64,000 bases of DNA from Corylus avellana (GCF_901000735.1 NC_081542.1:20847093-20911092); one strand, 5' to 3'. Positions 22,680-34,375 are shown, counted from the stretch's first letter. The notes: generated by a model from the letters alone, not told the origin. A program made the numbers and translations.

Positions 22680-22971
22680 GTTGTTTAAATGTTATTATCG
22701 TTTGACTTGTCTGTTTGCATACTCCACTAATTTTAGTACGTAATAGCTTCTGATACCATGACAATTGGCAAGGGGCGGGACTTTACGTGACGTCAAGCTC
22801 CCACGTAATGACTTCTTACCAAACGTTGGAAGAAAGTTCTTGCACATTTATATATGTATAATACTATATCCTGCAAGGCTGAGCATCACAACTTGCCAAA
22901 TACAAATATTTTAGTATTAAAGTTCCGTTTCCTTTGGCTGCTCAACTGGCATAATTTGACAGTAAGTGTTT
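22680..22971 (+). promoter_or_regulatory. Promoter and 5' UTR exon of gene copy E
   Basis: Contains GTTTGCATACTCCACTAATTT, TTTACGTGACGTCAAGCTCC and CACGTAATGACTTCTTACC, followed by a TATA-like TTATATATGTATA near 22846 and a UTR exon ending ACA|GTAAGTG at 22971. TGACGTCA plus CACGT motifs suit bZIP control. The UTR intron would run to TTTTGTAG at about 24478, and the next exon carries the ATG at 24591. The layout is shared with gene C. Confidence 0.6.
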
Positions 22972-24590
22972 CAAGCATCTCTAATAAATCTTCTTCGTTA
23001 TTGTCGTTGTCATCGTTTTTCTCTTTCTCATTACCTTTAATTATTCTTTTATTAGTTTACAATAACCAGAGATATTCCTACTCTTCTTTTCCTTTCTTGT
23101 CATCCATAAATCATATATCTGTTTGGTATTCTTCATGATATGGTGCTTCACGCTGATTTACTATTTTGCAGAAACTTTATAGAATAAAAGTTTATGAAAT
23201 ATAGCGACGGGCATCGACCCAAACAGCTCGGAATTTTACCCTCTTCGACTTCTGATTCGAAGGGGATTGGAAGCAAGATTTTAAAAAATTGACTAAATAC
23301 TATCTTGAGTCATAATTATGGTCTCTTTATCTTTTTCATTTATTAAAAAACTCTTATAAATTCATCCATTATTAACAATGGACATTTGTTGGAAACTCTA
23401 ATATGTACATAAATTAGCTACAAACTAGTTTGTAGTTAATTTTTACAAATTAATCTAACAAAGTGATATATATTTCTTAATATTTGAGAAATACACTTCT
23501 TTTTTTTAATAGAATTAATAAGAAAATACTGCTTTTTACATGTTTTATGAGCACATGCCACTTTATTAGACTCGATTTTTCTTCCGTTTTGAACAAACTT
23601 CTCTTTCAACTTGTTCTAGTGGCCTAGCAGACGATTATGCCTTCTATGCAAGGGTTTGTATGATTTCAACTGATCTTCACCAACAGTACGTTTAGAATTG
23701 TGTTTGAAAAATACAGTTTTTAAGTTAAAAAAACGTTTTTTAGAAAAACTTTTATTTTTAAGATTTTGCCTAAAGTGTGCTTTGGTCATTTTTATAGAAA
23801 AAAAAAAAAAAGAAAAAAAATACTTTTGAAATTTATTACTAAACATGCCAGCTTTTATTTGGCACAATTTTTTAAGTATTAAAAGTATATTTTAAGCTTA
23901 AAGTATATTTTTTAAATATATTTTAAGCTTAACCTATAGCCACAGGAAAAGTCACTCGCGAATGAGTCTATTTGATTAACTAGGGGTTTTCACTTGAAGT
24001 AAAAAGATTCGGGTGATGGACCATACGTATTAGTTGCACTTAATAATTTGAGGTCCAGTATGCTATCTTTGATCTATAATCTATGAGAGGTTCTGAACTC
24101 TTTAAAACAAAACCTATCTTTCTCCTTCGAATTCTCTTGGTCTAAGTACTTATGTACTTTGAAAACTTTGTAATAAAATTCCAATATTTGAAAATTTTAT
24201 CCTTAATTTCTAAAACGTACATAACTCTTTTCCTAAAATAAATAAACTAACACTGAATAACAGGGTGTTTAATATCAATCGGTAGCAGAATAATTAATAA
24301 TTAGCTAAAGTAATCTAGTTGTATCTTGTTACTTTTGGAGGTCTCTCAGATTTAATCAATACCAAGAGTACTTGAAGGCAATTACCATTATAAATCATCA
24401 TTATCCACAAACTTAAAATTATTTCAAAATAGAGAATTTGCTGATGTTCACATAGCTAGATATACCTACGTTTTGTAGTCGTTATCTTCATCTACTCACC
24501 TAATTAGGAATTTTATATACTCGTATTATCAGATTGATTATTTATTTATTTTCTCTCTCATTTTATTTCCAAAGAAACAAGAAAAAAAGA

Positions 24591-24704
24591 ATGGAAGACA
24601 CCCATCCTGAAAGAAGAGAGGCCCCAGTTGGAGCAGCTATGGCATTTACATCAAGGAGCCATCCTCAAAGCGCTTCTTCTAGACAGAGACATGCGGGGGA
24701 AACG
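24591..24704 (+). pseudogene. Orphan first coding exon E of an ankyrin-family gene
   Basis: ATG after TTTCCAAAGAAACAAGAAAA, a leader nearly identical to those before exon 1 of C (54661) and D (63150). It encodes 38 residues (MEDTHPERREAPVGAA...) and ends at donor ACG|GTAAGT. Its phase is 0, while exon 1 of A, B and C ends in phase 1, so it cannot join a normal exon 2 in frame. No ankyrin exon follows: a retroposon starts at 25001 and LTR elements come after. It is either a first exon whose body was lost or displaced, or one whose downstream exons are in missing sequence. Confidence 0.55.
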
Positions 24705-25000
24705 GTAAGTGTAGAAAACTAAAACAAGAAATTAATTGAATCGAGGTACGTTATTGAGTCGCCTTTTTTTTTTTTTTTTTTTTTTAAAGAAATTGTTTGC
24801 ACACACCAATTCTGATGAATTGATATACACATGGCATGATTTGTAACGTCCCGATCCCAATATTATTGTACATATAAAGCATATATTTCTCTTTATAAAA
24901 CCTTAACAAGTATCTATCTTTAATAACCCCACAGGTTAATCAAGACATCTATCATCTATATTCTTTAATATGTTTTATAAATAATTAAATAGCCATCCAA

Positions 25001-26253
25001 TAATTCTTGATCTACTTTTTTTTTAAGAAAAACATAACATTTCATTAAATAATACCACGAGCATAAAGCTCTTACACACAGAGCAAAGCTCTGAAGCAAC
25101 CATATAATAAAGCTACAAGATTACCAGGTTTAATTTAGTACAAGATTCGAGACCAATCTGCTAACCCATGACTAAAATCAGATTTAATATTAGATCTGTG
25201 ACAGACAGACTCAACCAAATACATGGATAACAATTATTCCTCTACCCTGAGAGCGGAAAGACTCTCATGCCGAAACTCTTCCTCCTCGACCCGAAGGCCA
25301 AGATAATGATCACATCCACAACCCAAAGGTTTGGACCAAACCTAATTAACTCGAAGGCGACATAGATCGAGTGAGAGAGGAAAGAGCCTTATTACATGCC
25401 GAACAAAACAGGGAAATTAAACAATACAGGGAAAAAACACACACCAAAACACAAATACATCTTAAAGAAGCAATACAACAGGGAAATAAAACAAGAAAAG
25501 AAACAGCACACTCCGATCACGCACACGCCAAGAACCAAAAACTGAAGGGGCGTTGGAAGCTCATCGCGGTGGGGACGCATCGAAAGGCCCAACAGTAGAC
25601 GGTGGGCGGCGAACAAGCGCGGAGAAGACCGGCAAAGCAGGACTTGAAAACAACCACAAACAAGAAAAAACGAAAAAAAAAAAAAAAAAAAAGGAACCAC
25701 CAAAACAAGGAAAAAACAGGGAAAATGAGCACAAAGTGGGAAGATGGTAGCCAGAAGGGAGCCGGACCCGTGCAGAACGGAAACTGCCGCGTAAGAGGCG
25801 TGGGAGCTCGACGCGGAGGGGACGCATGAAAGAAAACCCTAATAGCGGGCAGCGAAGCAGCGACACAGGTCGGCGGCGACCACAGACAAAATCCGAACCC
25901 ACAAAGAACCAAAACAAGGCCAAGGAGCCCATTGTAGAAAATGAAGGCGGGGGAAGAAAAGCGGCAGGGAAGGGGTAAAAACCGTAAAATCAAAGAAAAA
26001 TAGAGGGGGAAAGGAGCGGCAAGGAAGGGGAAGAGAGGAGGCACCGGGGCTAGGGCATCAAGTAAATAACTAGCACCGGAGCGAGGAGGACGAGGGGAGG
26101 AGGGAGGCAGCTAAACGGCCAACCCTCCTCCCCTGTGTGCCTGAAGGGTTTTGCTTTTCTCTCTGGCGGCTAGAGAGAAAAGAGACCGCTAGGGTTTTGT
26201 GTCTCCTTCATGGCTCTCCAACTTCATTAAGACAATTAATTCTTGATCTACTT
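25001..26253 (-). mobile_element. Retroposon on the minus strand with polyA and a 17-bp target duplication
   Basis: A 17-bp direct repeat (TAATTCTTGATCTACTT) lies at 25001-25017 and 26237-26253. The left copy is followed by a short T run, i.e. a polyA tail on the minus strand. Just inside is the mirror of AGCTCTTTATGCTCGTGG-like sequence. The 5' half (to 26236) is GC-rich with a CCGCC/CTTCC-rich leader. This is the signature of target-primed reverse transcription, so a truncated LINE or a SINE-like non-autonomous element of about 1.2 kb. Open frames on the minus strand (25517-26044) are F/L/P-rich without motif and are not called as genes. Confidence 0.75.
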
Positions 26254-26830
26254 AATTCAACTGTAAAGACATTTAAACTTACTAATACAAGACCGTTAAT
26301 AAACCATAAATACATTCTATACCTTATAACCAAATCATATAAGATTTTTCATACTATTGTTTCACCAAAGTTCTTCACAAGATAAGCATTAATATATCTC
26401 TCGCCAAGCTCCAAAATCTTCAATTTTCAAAATTTCATATAAATTTGATGATTGCACCACTATATCAAATATCACATTATGCATCATCATTATCAAAATA
26501 TAATTTGACTGACTATTTGCATGATTTATTCAAAATTTCATTCTCTGAAAAAATTCATATTAATAAAATATATGCATAGTATATACACTTGATTACATTT
26601 TTATTTTATTTTAAAAATCTTTGCATTATTTTCATAAAAATCTTGATAATTAGTTCTACTTACCTCATGCTCCTGCATCACTATCTTGGGGAATTACAAT
26701 GCCGCAATCTATTTTACTAGCTCCTAAACACAAAATAATTAAATATTAATACCTAAAATCAAAGTCCGCCTTATTTACTACTTCTTTATTTTTTAACGGG
26801 AATATTTCAAAATTCATTGATAAAAGATCA
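26254..26830. other. AT-rich spacer, no gene seen
   Basis: Low-complexity AT-rich DNA between two transposons. No exon-like segment was found. Confidence 0.5.
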
Positions 26831-26835
26831 AGAGC

Positions 26836-27432
26836 TGATGTAGATTGGCAAGCCTTGTCTGCACGCTCGTCTGTAGCCTGTCCGGACGGGACTCAACCCA
26901 AGAGCCTCGTCTAGAGTCCTCGTCCGGATCCCGTCCGGACGAGCTATGTTATTTGCTTGTTTTTAGGGTTAATGTGGGTAGCCGTATGGATGGGCATAAG
27001 CTTCGTTCAGACGAGCTCCTTTTGTTTTAGGTATCTGTCCGGACGGCCTTAAGCTCCGTTTGGATGGGATCCTCCTTAGAAGTTCATATTTTCATGGTTT
27101 TGTCTGTGGCCGTCCGAACGGCTCTAATCTCAGTCCGGACGAGCTCCGTAGAAGTCAAATCCGAATTAGTTTCGTATTTTATTAGGTTTAGGGTTTGGGG
27201 GCCTATAAATACATGCTTATAGCCTCCAAAAACAGAGTTGTTGATTATATATGAGTTTTGTTTAATAAGAAGCCTCAGAGTTAAGTGTTCTTTTGTTTTC
27301 CTTCAAGACCTAGAGAGTATCTAGAATTTTTTAGAAGATTTCTTAGATCCTTTGATAGAATCAAGATCTAGAAATACTTATCCAGTCATTACTGATGTTC
27401 GTCGTTGCAGGTCACTAAGTCTTGCTGCATCA
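26836..27432 (+). repeat. 5' LTR of LTR element 2
   Basis: Begins TGATGTAGATTGG and ends CTGCATCA. The 5-bp target copy AGAGC lies at 26831-26835 and is matched at 31638-31642. A TATA box CCTATAAATACATGC lies near 27206. It carries several GTCCGGACG-type motifs (CCGGAC palindromes). Same family as element 1. Confidence 0.88.
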
Positions 27433-27856
27433 ATTGGTATTAGAGCCTAAGTTACTTTTCATGAATGGGGAGGGGCAACTATTGTGCAGACACGAATGAA
27501 GTGCACGTGTGCACGGAGGTGGTACGTAAGGGGCAACCGACGATTCGTTTGTGACACATGGAGGAGAGGTTTGGTGGTGTAGCCGTGTAGAAGAGGGAGT
27601 GTGTGTGCACCAAAACACGTCTCCACCGATCACCTGGCCGCATTGATGGTCTGAGCGCTCGCCGTCGTCAACCAAACCACACGAACGCGGGGTCAAAAGA
27701 TAAATTTATTATTGAGAGTGAACCTGTCAATCCTTTTGTGGGGTGCGGAGTGCAGAGGAAATTTCCTACGACACAAGCTTATGTTGTTTCAAAGGAAACA
27801 GGTGTCAAGCTTGACACCCAGGGCTTCCAAGGTTACTTACAACCCAAAGAATCCCC

Positions 27857-27902
<46 letters not shown>

Positions 27903-28948
27903 GTCCGAAAAAGGTATCTAGAGAGGCGGTTGAGAGAAAGAATCAATCAGCGATTCGTTGACGGCAACACATGGATGATCAGATGGAAACCCTGTGAAAA
28001 AAAATTGATACCCTCACGACCCAAATTGGAAACATGGGTGGTCCTAACGTTCGTCACCGTCACCCAACTTCATGTTTTGTGGATGAAGATAACTTGGTTG
28101 TCGTTAGTAGGGCGCAATCTCAACAAAGGAAGGCACAAACTAAGACAGAGATTCTGCTACAGGGCAACTTGACCCTTATTCTCGATCCTCAACTCCAACT
28201 ACCAAATTTGTTGATGAAGATTTGTTGAGGAAGGTAAATATGTTGATGAAGAGTTTCAGGAATCCGAGTTCATTAATGAGGAATTTAGACATGAAGATGT
28301 TGAAGATCCTTCACAAGGATTCATGAATTGGGATTCCCCACCAACCTTTGATGACGATGTCAGTGAGGAAGATCCAAAGGAAGGACCCTTGCCATCTGAC
28401 CTAGAGGAAGAGTACGAAAAGATGAGTTTTATCCCATGTTTGGCGGCCTCTACCCTGAAAAAGATGTCCAATGGGAAGAGGAAGGACCCACAGATGTGAT
28501 TTGTTGATTATAATGAGGTTGATGAAGGCCTTCTAGGTGAAGCGCCTAATTTTAGTGATGAAGAATTAGGTTATGTTGATTTCCTTGGTGTAGACGATAT
28601 CTTATCAGATTCTCATAACAATGATTGTGATGAGTTGTACATGGATGAGGAGAATTACATTTTTATAAGGGAGACAACGACTGACAAATTCTTGAGTATC
28701 TTCATGTCATGTGAAAGGGAAAAGGCACGAGGGGAGCACAGTAAGCTCGAAGTATGGCGAGGTGGCATGTGGAGCCTTCAAAATAATTATCATGATCTAC
28801 CGATAATTAAAAGCATCACGTTTGTTATGGGGTGTTGTCTTGTCTTGATCTTGAGTAAGAGAGAATGAAATTAATTGACAAGGGACACGAAGGACCATGG
28901 AAAGGAAAATCCAAATTCGAGGGCAAATTCTCTCAAACCTGGGAAGAA
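27433..28948 (+). mobile_element. Internal region of element 2 (non-autonomous, gag remnant)
   Basis: The primer site TGGTATTAGAGCC lies at about 27435, one substitution from the element 1 site. Then comes a G/C-rich leader homologous to 485-600, an A run of more than 30 bases at 27861-27894, and frames resembling a Gag N-terminus near 27960-28060 (QMETL.KK.IDTLTTQIGNM with shifts). An acidic stretch (28300-28700) includes YVDFLGVDDILSDS, matching YVDFIGVDAMLSNS of element 1 (1160-1190). No pol is present. GGGAAGAA before 28949 is the polypurine tract. Confidence 0.7.
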
Positions 28949-31637
28949 TGATGTAGATCAGCAGGCCTCGTCTACACGCTCATCTGCAGCCCATCTGGAC
29001 GAGACTTAACCCAAGAGCTTCGTCTGGATCCCATCCGGACAAGCTATGTTATTTGCTTGTTTTTAGGGTTATTGTGGGTAGCCGTCCGAACGGGCATAAG
29101 CTCCATTCAGACAAGCTCCTTTTGTTTTAGGTTTTATGTTGTATTCGTCCGGACGGGATCCTCCATAGAAGTTCATATTTTCATGGTTTTGTCCGTGGCT
29201 GTCCGAATGGCTCTAAGCTCCGTCCACACAAGCTCCGTAGAAGTCTAATCCGAATTAGTTTCGTATTTTATTAGGTTTAAAGTATGGGGGCCTATAAATA
29301 CATGCTTAGAGCCTCAAGAAACAAAGTTGTTGATTATATATTAGTTTTGTTCAATAAGAAGCCTTAGAGTTGAGTGTTCTTCTGTTTTCCTTAGAAAGCT
29401 AGAGAGTATCTAGCGTTTTAGAAAAGATTTCTTAGATTTTTGATAGAATCAAGATCTAGAAATACCTTGTAACAACCCCGATGGAAAATCGATTAGCTAG
29501 TAATGGACTCCACGGTTCGTCTCCAAGCCCTATCCCTTGCAGGAAAAGATTCAAGGATCTTAACATCTCCTGAACGAGAGAATTCAGCAGAAGACTTTGT
29601 TACTCTAGGGAAAGGAAAACAACAACTAAAACAACCACAATTTCATACACTAAAGTAAAGATAATTCCTCATAATATAATCAAGTCATCAAACGTATTGG
29701 TCAACAGACCATCATCAAAATAAGGTTACAGACCATAATCATAGTTTGGAAATAAAACAACTAAAGAGATTGATTACTAGATCATGTCTACCTGCGTGGT
29801 TCCTTCGTCATCCCACATAGTTTTTAACCACACTGGATCCATGTCCTAAAAAATAACTGTAATCAAATCCTGAGCTAACACCCAAGTCCGGTCTGTAGGC
29901 ATCTTCTATGCTAGCTAAACCACGCATCTTCATAATGGAGGGAGAAACACAAAAAAAAAGAAAAAAAAAAAAAAGGGTAAGTCCATGAACTTAGTGAAAA
30001 TTAATGCACATAATACCCATGCCATTATTTTGTGATGAACTTCGTTTGTTAAAGAATGCAAAAGTTTAGGTATTACAGTTATCCATGGATGCGATATAGA
30101 TATAGTACATGTTTATAATCATGAGTAACAGTGATAGTTCAACAGTATGGTCTACCTGAAATATTACCCATTCTCCGCAGGGTTGGCACTGTCTCGAGAG
30201 ACTTGTAATACAATGCCGGTGCCCTAACCGTTGTACGCTACTGTCCACACACTAGTAGCCCGACCGAGTCCGACCTCGGGTAGCCCACGCTTCTAATGAT
30301 GTATATCCTGTAGTGACTGCCATTAAGGCTATACTGGTCACGAAACAACCATTGGATCCAAAGCCCATATATCACACACACATTTAACTAAAAAGTAAAC
30401 ACGTATAGTAAGCACATGGCTGTTATCCCGCACGCACCAGTGTACCATGTCATACGATGCAATTTGTCATGTCTGTATTTTACATGTATGCTTTTACAAG
30501 TCTCAATGTCATTATCTTGTTAAGTAGCACACTTTCACAAATGATAGAGTTCATGTGCAACAAAATGTATATCGTGAGAGTTGTAAATATCCATGTTTTG
30601 GTACACAAAATAGTCGTGCAACATGGTAAAGTAAATGGCGAGCATTTTGTGAGTTAAAACTCACCTCGGTTGTAAATATTCTTCGAGTATCCCTCCAAAT
30701 GGTCCGGGTTCTCCAAATCTGTGAAAAACCTACCATTAGTCCTAAGTTCAACTAAAACAAACCTAGAACGTGAAAATACAGGCTATCGGACGACTGGTCA
30801 AAATGGCGTTCCCTGGAACACTTCTAGCCATACGTTCGGGCTTGGGCTCGTACGTTCGCCCAGAAAGTTTCACGTAGAACCTCATTTGTTCCAAACGTCC
30901 ACCTACACTCCGAAACTAGTTCTAAAACTACCCAAAATGATTTTTAAGATTTCCTATCTCAAAATAAAGCCTTCATGCACAAGAAAACATGTTCAACAAA
31001 GATGAAACGCTAACCCATCCAAAATCAAGATTAAAACTCAACCTAGCTAGAAACTTAAACCAACAACTAGGCTAGTCTAGAAAAGTACGTAGTATAGCAA
31101 CTAAAGAGAAACGTAAGTGTAGAAGGTTATCTCCTAGAAGCAAAAACTTCAAGAATTCCTTCACAAATCTCTCAAACTCACAAGAACACTCACATAGGGG
31201 ATTTTAGAGAGCCTAGGGGCGAAATTGAAGCTTAATGGTCGCAAGGAAGGGGGTATTTATAGGTGAGAAAAGTAGCATTCGTACTGTACTATAGGGGCAT
31301 ATGTACGATACTGTTTACCCTGCGGTCCAAAGGCTGCATCGTATGTTTGGGTATTATCCAGGGTTTATCCAAAAAGCAACGTACGTACGATGGTTTCCTG
31401 TGTACGTCCGTGTACTATTTGCAAGCGTACGTACAGTGGTCCCCCTGCGTACATCCTCATTGTAAACAAAAGCGTACATGCGGTGGTCCTTCTGCATACA
31501 TCTGTTTCTAGTGACCCAAAATCCAAATTAATTTTCTAACTAAGCTACCAAAGCTTAGTTAATTATTTGGGTCATTACATACCTATTTGTTCATTACTAC
31601 TATTCGTCGCTGCAGCCCACTAAGTCACACTACATCA
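28949..31637 (+). repeat. 3' LTR of element 2, split by a solo LTR
   Basis: The LTR runs 28949-29467 and resumes at 31580, ending CTACATCA at 31637, the perfect inverse of the start TGATGTAG. The interruption is the element at 29468-31579. Target duplication AGAGC follows at 31638-31642, confirming that the element 2 borders are original. Confidence 0.88.
29468..31579. mobile_element. Solo LTR of 2.1 kb nested in the 3' LTR of element 2
   Basis: Begins TGTAACAACCCC and ends GGGTCATTACA, flanked by the 5-bp duplication TACCT (29463-29467 and 31580-31584). No gag-pol frame, primer site or second LTR is visible inside. The length and the TGTAAC...CATTACA ends suit a large Ty3-type LTR reduced to a solo LTR by recombination. 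The last 300 bases contain repeated GTACGTACG/CGGTGGTCC motifs (31380-31500). Confidence 0.82.
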
Positions 31638-31642
31638 AGAGC

Positions 31643-32407
31643 ATAAAAATTCTGACATTATAGAGCATAAAGCTATGATAAAACATAGTCAAATGCTATG
31701 AAATTACAAAGTCATATATATAATAAAAAATTCTTACAATCAAATTCTATCTGTGACAAATACCAACAAGTCATAACCCAAATCAACGAGACAAGCACAC
31801 CCATTCTGTTTTAGCTAAAGCCCCAGAAAATCTTCCTTCGTACTCAGCTATCCAACTATCGACAATTTCGGAAAAGCATTCTTCTCGTCAATCATTGAGA
31901 TTAAACAACAAAAACACAAATGGTTTTCCAAAGTCATCCCTCAACCTCTCTTATCCAGCCCACACTGAGCATCCAAAAACAATAACCCAAATAAATTTCT
32001 CTAACTTAGCCGAAAATCAATGAACCACCAAGGAAAATTTACCCACCAAAATCTGCAGCCATAATCGGTTATAGCCCAAAGGAACCCGTCAAAGATATCT
32101 ATTGAAATCTAAAACAAAAGAACCTAAACAAATTTCTAGTTCAATCAAGATAAACAACAAAGCATAGAACCGGATTCCAACTACCCAAGTAAAAATTTCA
32201 GTTCTAATCCAATTGGGTGTCTCAAAATCGTCAAGGAAAAGCTCAAAAACCAACTCACTGAAAGTCATCACTTACTCAAAATGACTCCTCTTTCTTCATC
32301 TTCTTTCCTTCTCTCTCAATTGCGTCTCTCTCTCTCTCTCTCTCGCTTTTTCGTTCGTTCTTCTTCCTCTTTTTTCTATTCTATTTTGTATTTGCTGCAC
32401 TTTAAAC
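31643..32407. other. No gene seen; (CT)n microsatellite
   Basis: AT-rich sequence with a (CT)n run at about 32326-32345. A 60-codon minus-strand frame (32089-32271) has no recognisable motif. Confidence 0.45.
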
Positions 32408-32693
32408 TATTAAAGTAATGATTAAGTGATTTAATTTATCCCTTCTTATCAGCTTAAGCTTTTAGGATAAATGGTGGTTTAGTATGGTATCAGAGCCAAA
32501 GGCCCTGTGATTGAAATCGAACCTTGATTCCGTAAAATCAACCCATTTAAATTAAATATTTCACGTGTTGGGCATCACCTATTAAAAGAGGGTTTAAGTC
32601 CACATGTAAGGGTGAATGTTAAAGTAATGATTAAGTGATTAAATTTACATCTTCCTATCGACTTAAGCTTTTGAGATAAATGATAATTTAATG
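32408..32693 (+). mobile_element. TRIM element (miniature LTR retrotransposon), copy 1
   Basis: Two direct repeats of about 77 bp (TTAAAGTAATGATTAAGTGA, then CTTAAGCTTTT.(G/A)GATAAATG) lie at 32408-32484 and 32617-32693. Immediately after the first is TGGTATCAGAGCC (32485-32497), the tRNA-Met primer site. Before the second is a purine-rich AAGGGTGAA. The interior is about 130 bp. This is the layout of a TRIM, which has no coding capacity. A target duplication could not be resolved. Confidence 0.7.
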
Positions 32694-33449
32694 AAAACCA
32701 AGGAAGGCAAAAGGCCGTAGAGGATAAGCATAGGAGTTTACCATGGGGAGATGAGTTGCTGCCCCCACCACACGTCAATTTTTCTCTTTTTTTTCTTTTT
32801 CTTTTTTCAAATCTCATAACTTTACCAAAAAATCCCTCTTATTAAGGGGATATTATAGGTTACACCAAACAGTTTTTTGGGATACAATCTAGCCCAAAAA
32901 TCTATTGTAATTTAGTTAAGTTTTTATCAAAACAAAATCAAACTAGAACACTCTCAGAGTTTATATTCTAGCAAGAGACAGACTTAATAGAAGATTTTGA
33001 AAAGGATAGAAGCAGAGAGAATAGTAACATTAATAGTAGTTTTAATGTCTATTCACTAACATACATGTAAGTTTGCAATTAATTGTAAATAACTGCTAAT
33101 CTAACCGTCATTAAAATTTCACCGTTAAATCGTAATTATTAGTAACAATTACTTAATCTCAATCAGCTTAAACTAAATTTAATCTTACAGTTGATTATTA
33201 AGGTGCTATTAATGAGTAATGCTACAAGTCACTATTATGTCGCTCTAAGAATGATGTGGCTTTTGAATCATCATCGAGCTTGTGATTGATAATTATTAAA
33301 TTTTGATCAACTGGTAATATTAAAAGTCACATCATTTTTTGATAGACACAAGAGTGACACAAGATGAATTTCTAAAATCGTGCAGGTTGGTATATCATAC
33401 TAAAACATGCATACACTCAAACATTATTTGATTCAAAACAATAACTTGT
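32694..33449. other. No gene seen
   Basis: AT-rich sequence downstream (in transposase orientation) of the CACTA remnant. It is likely part of that element's body after loss of coding sequence. Confidence 0.4.
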
Positions 33450-34229
33450 TTATAATAGAAAATGTCTAAATGTACAATTGTCTAATATATCGTTGTCCCT
33501 CCAAAACAGCATACAATCATTGCGATATGTCGGAATCTTCTCATATCCAAGCCCCAAGTCCCTCAAATACTTTTTGGCCTTGGCCTCGTATGTATTTTTA
33601 GGTAAAGTGCCCTCAATTGGAAGCAACTCATTGATGAACTCAAGCAAGGATGAGAAAATCGAGTTACTCCATCCACCCATACACTTAAAGTTATAAAGAT
33701 GTACAATGGCCCCCAATTTGCTATGTTTTGTACTCTCATGTAATGGCTTGTCTGTATCCTCGTTCAAATTGTAGAACTTTCTTGCACACTTGTCCTTAGT
33801 GTCTTCTTGGGCTTCTTCCATAGCTTCAACTTCAGCTCCCATTTGAGAGCCACCCTCGTCTACTCTACCATCGTGCATACGGAAAACATCATGCAACATT
33901 TGATGCAACATTTTGTGCTCGTCAAGATTTGGCGCCCTATCGACTGGTGCCGAACTTGAGCCTTCAATTATTGGCTTTGTATTATGGGAAGCGTTAATCT
34001 TTTCCCCATGGCATACCCAATCAGTATAACCTTCCAACATCCCAGATACACCTGTCAAATGTTCAAATACTTCCTGTGGCCTAAGTTTCTTGTGCAAGGA
34101 ACACTTCTTACAGGGGCACACAATGAATTCTTTAGTTTTGGAGTTGCAAACTGCAAATGATACAAACTCTTTAACTCCATTAATATACTCTCTCAAACCT
34201 CTAAACTTTCCCATCCAACTCTTGTCCAT
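33450..34229 (-). pseudogene. CACTA (En/Spm) transposase, N-terminal fragment
   Basis: The frame starts MDKSWM at 34229, the usual start of the transposase-associated domain of plant CACTA TNP2-like proteins. Next come F.SFAVCNSKTKEFIVCPCKKC, then VFEHL and YTDWVCHGE, the cysteine-rich part that precedes the transposase core. It continues through an acidic linker (EVEAMEEAQEDTKDK) into the segment NTYEAKAKKYLRDLGLGYEKI, and stops soon after NDCMLFW, where the family normally goes on with a zinc-binding CP.C motif and a catalytic domain of several hundred residues. So about 260 residues remain of a protein usually over 600 long. Subterminal repeats at 35290-35535 lie on its 5' side. Confidence 0.8.
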
Positions 34230-34375
34230 AGTGTGACTACATTGCAAATACATAATAAATGTTCTATGCTGTTAAATAAACAGATACAACTGTTAATCAG
34301 AAATCACTTTTTTTTTTTGTTTTCTAATATCGGATAAAAATTAATCCAATAAGAAAATGGGGAATTGGTATCAAA

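Larger units (their letters stand above)
21060..24901 (+). repeat. Inverted repeat arm 2 (probably the true copy)
   Basis: Exact reverse complement of 16107-19948. Its right end at 24901 is continuous with further sequence and no gap, which suggests that this arm is in natural context. In order it contains a proline/glutamate-rich open frame, a dispersed repeat, the tandem 86-92-bp repeats, the family promoter, a 5' UTR intron, and first exon E. Confidence 0.9.

Noticed and set aside
25517..26044. 175-codon minus-strand frame as a membrane protein
   Set aside because: The F/L/P-rich composition comes from C/T-rich leader DNA of a retroposon bounded by target duplications; no start context or motif.
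27712..27921. Lysine-rich peptide in element 2
   Set aside because: It is translation of a polyA run inside a degenerate retroelement interior.
30840..31510. GTACGTACG-rich tract as a regulatory or CRISPR-like array
   Set aside because: Irregular spacing, and it lies within a solo LTR; ordinary LTR internal repetition explains it.
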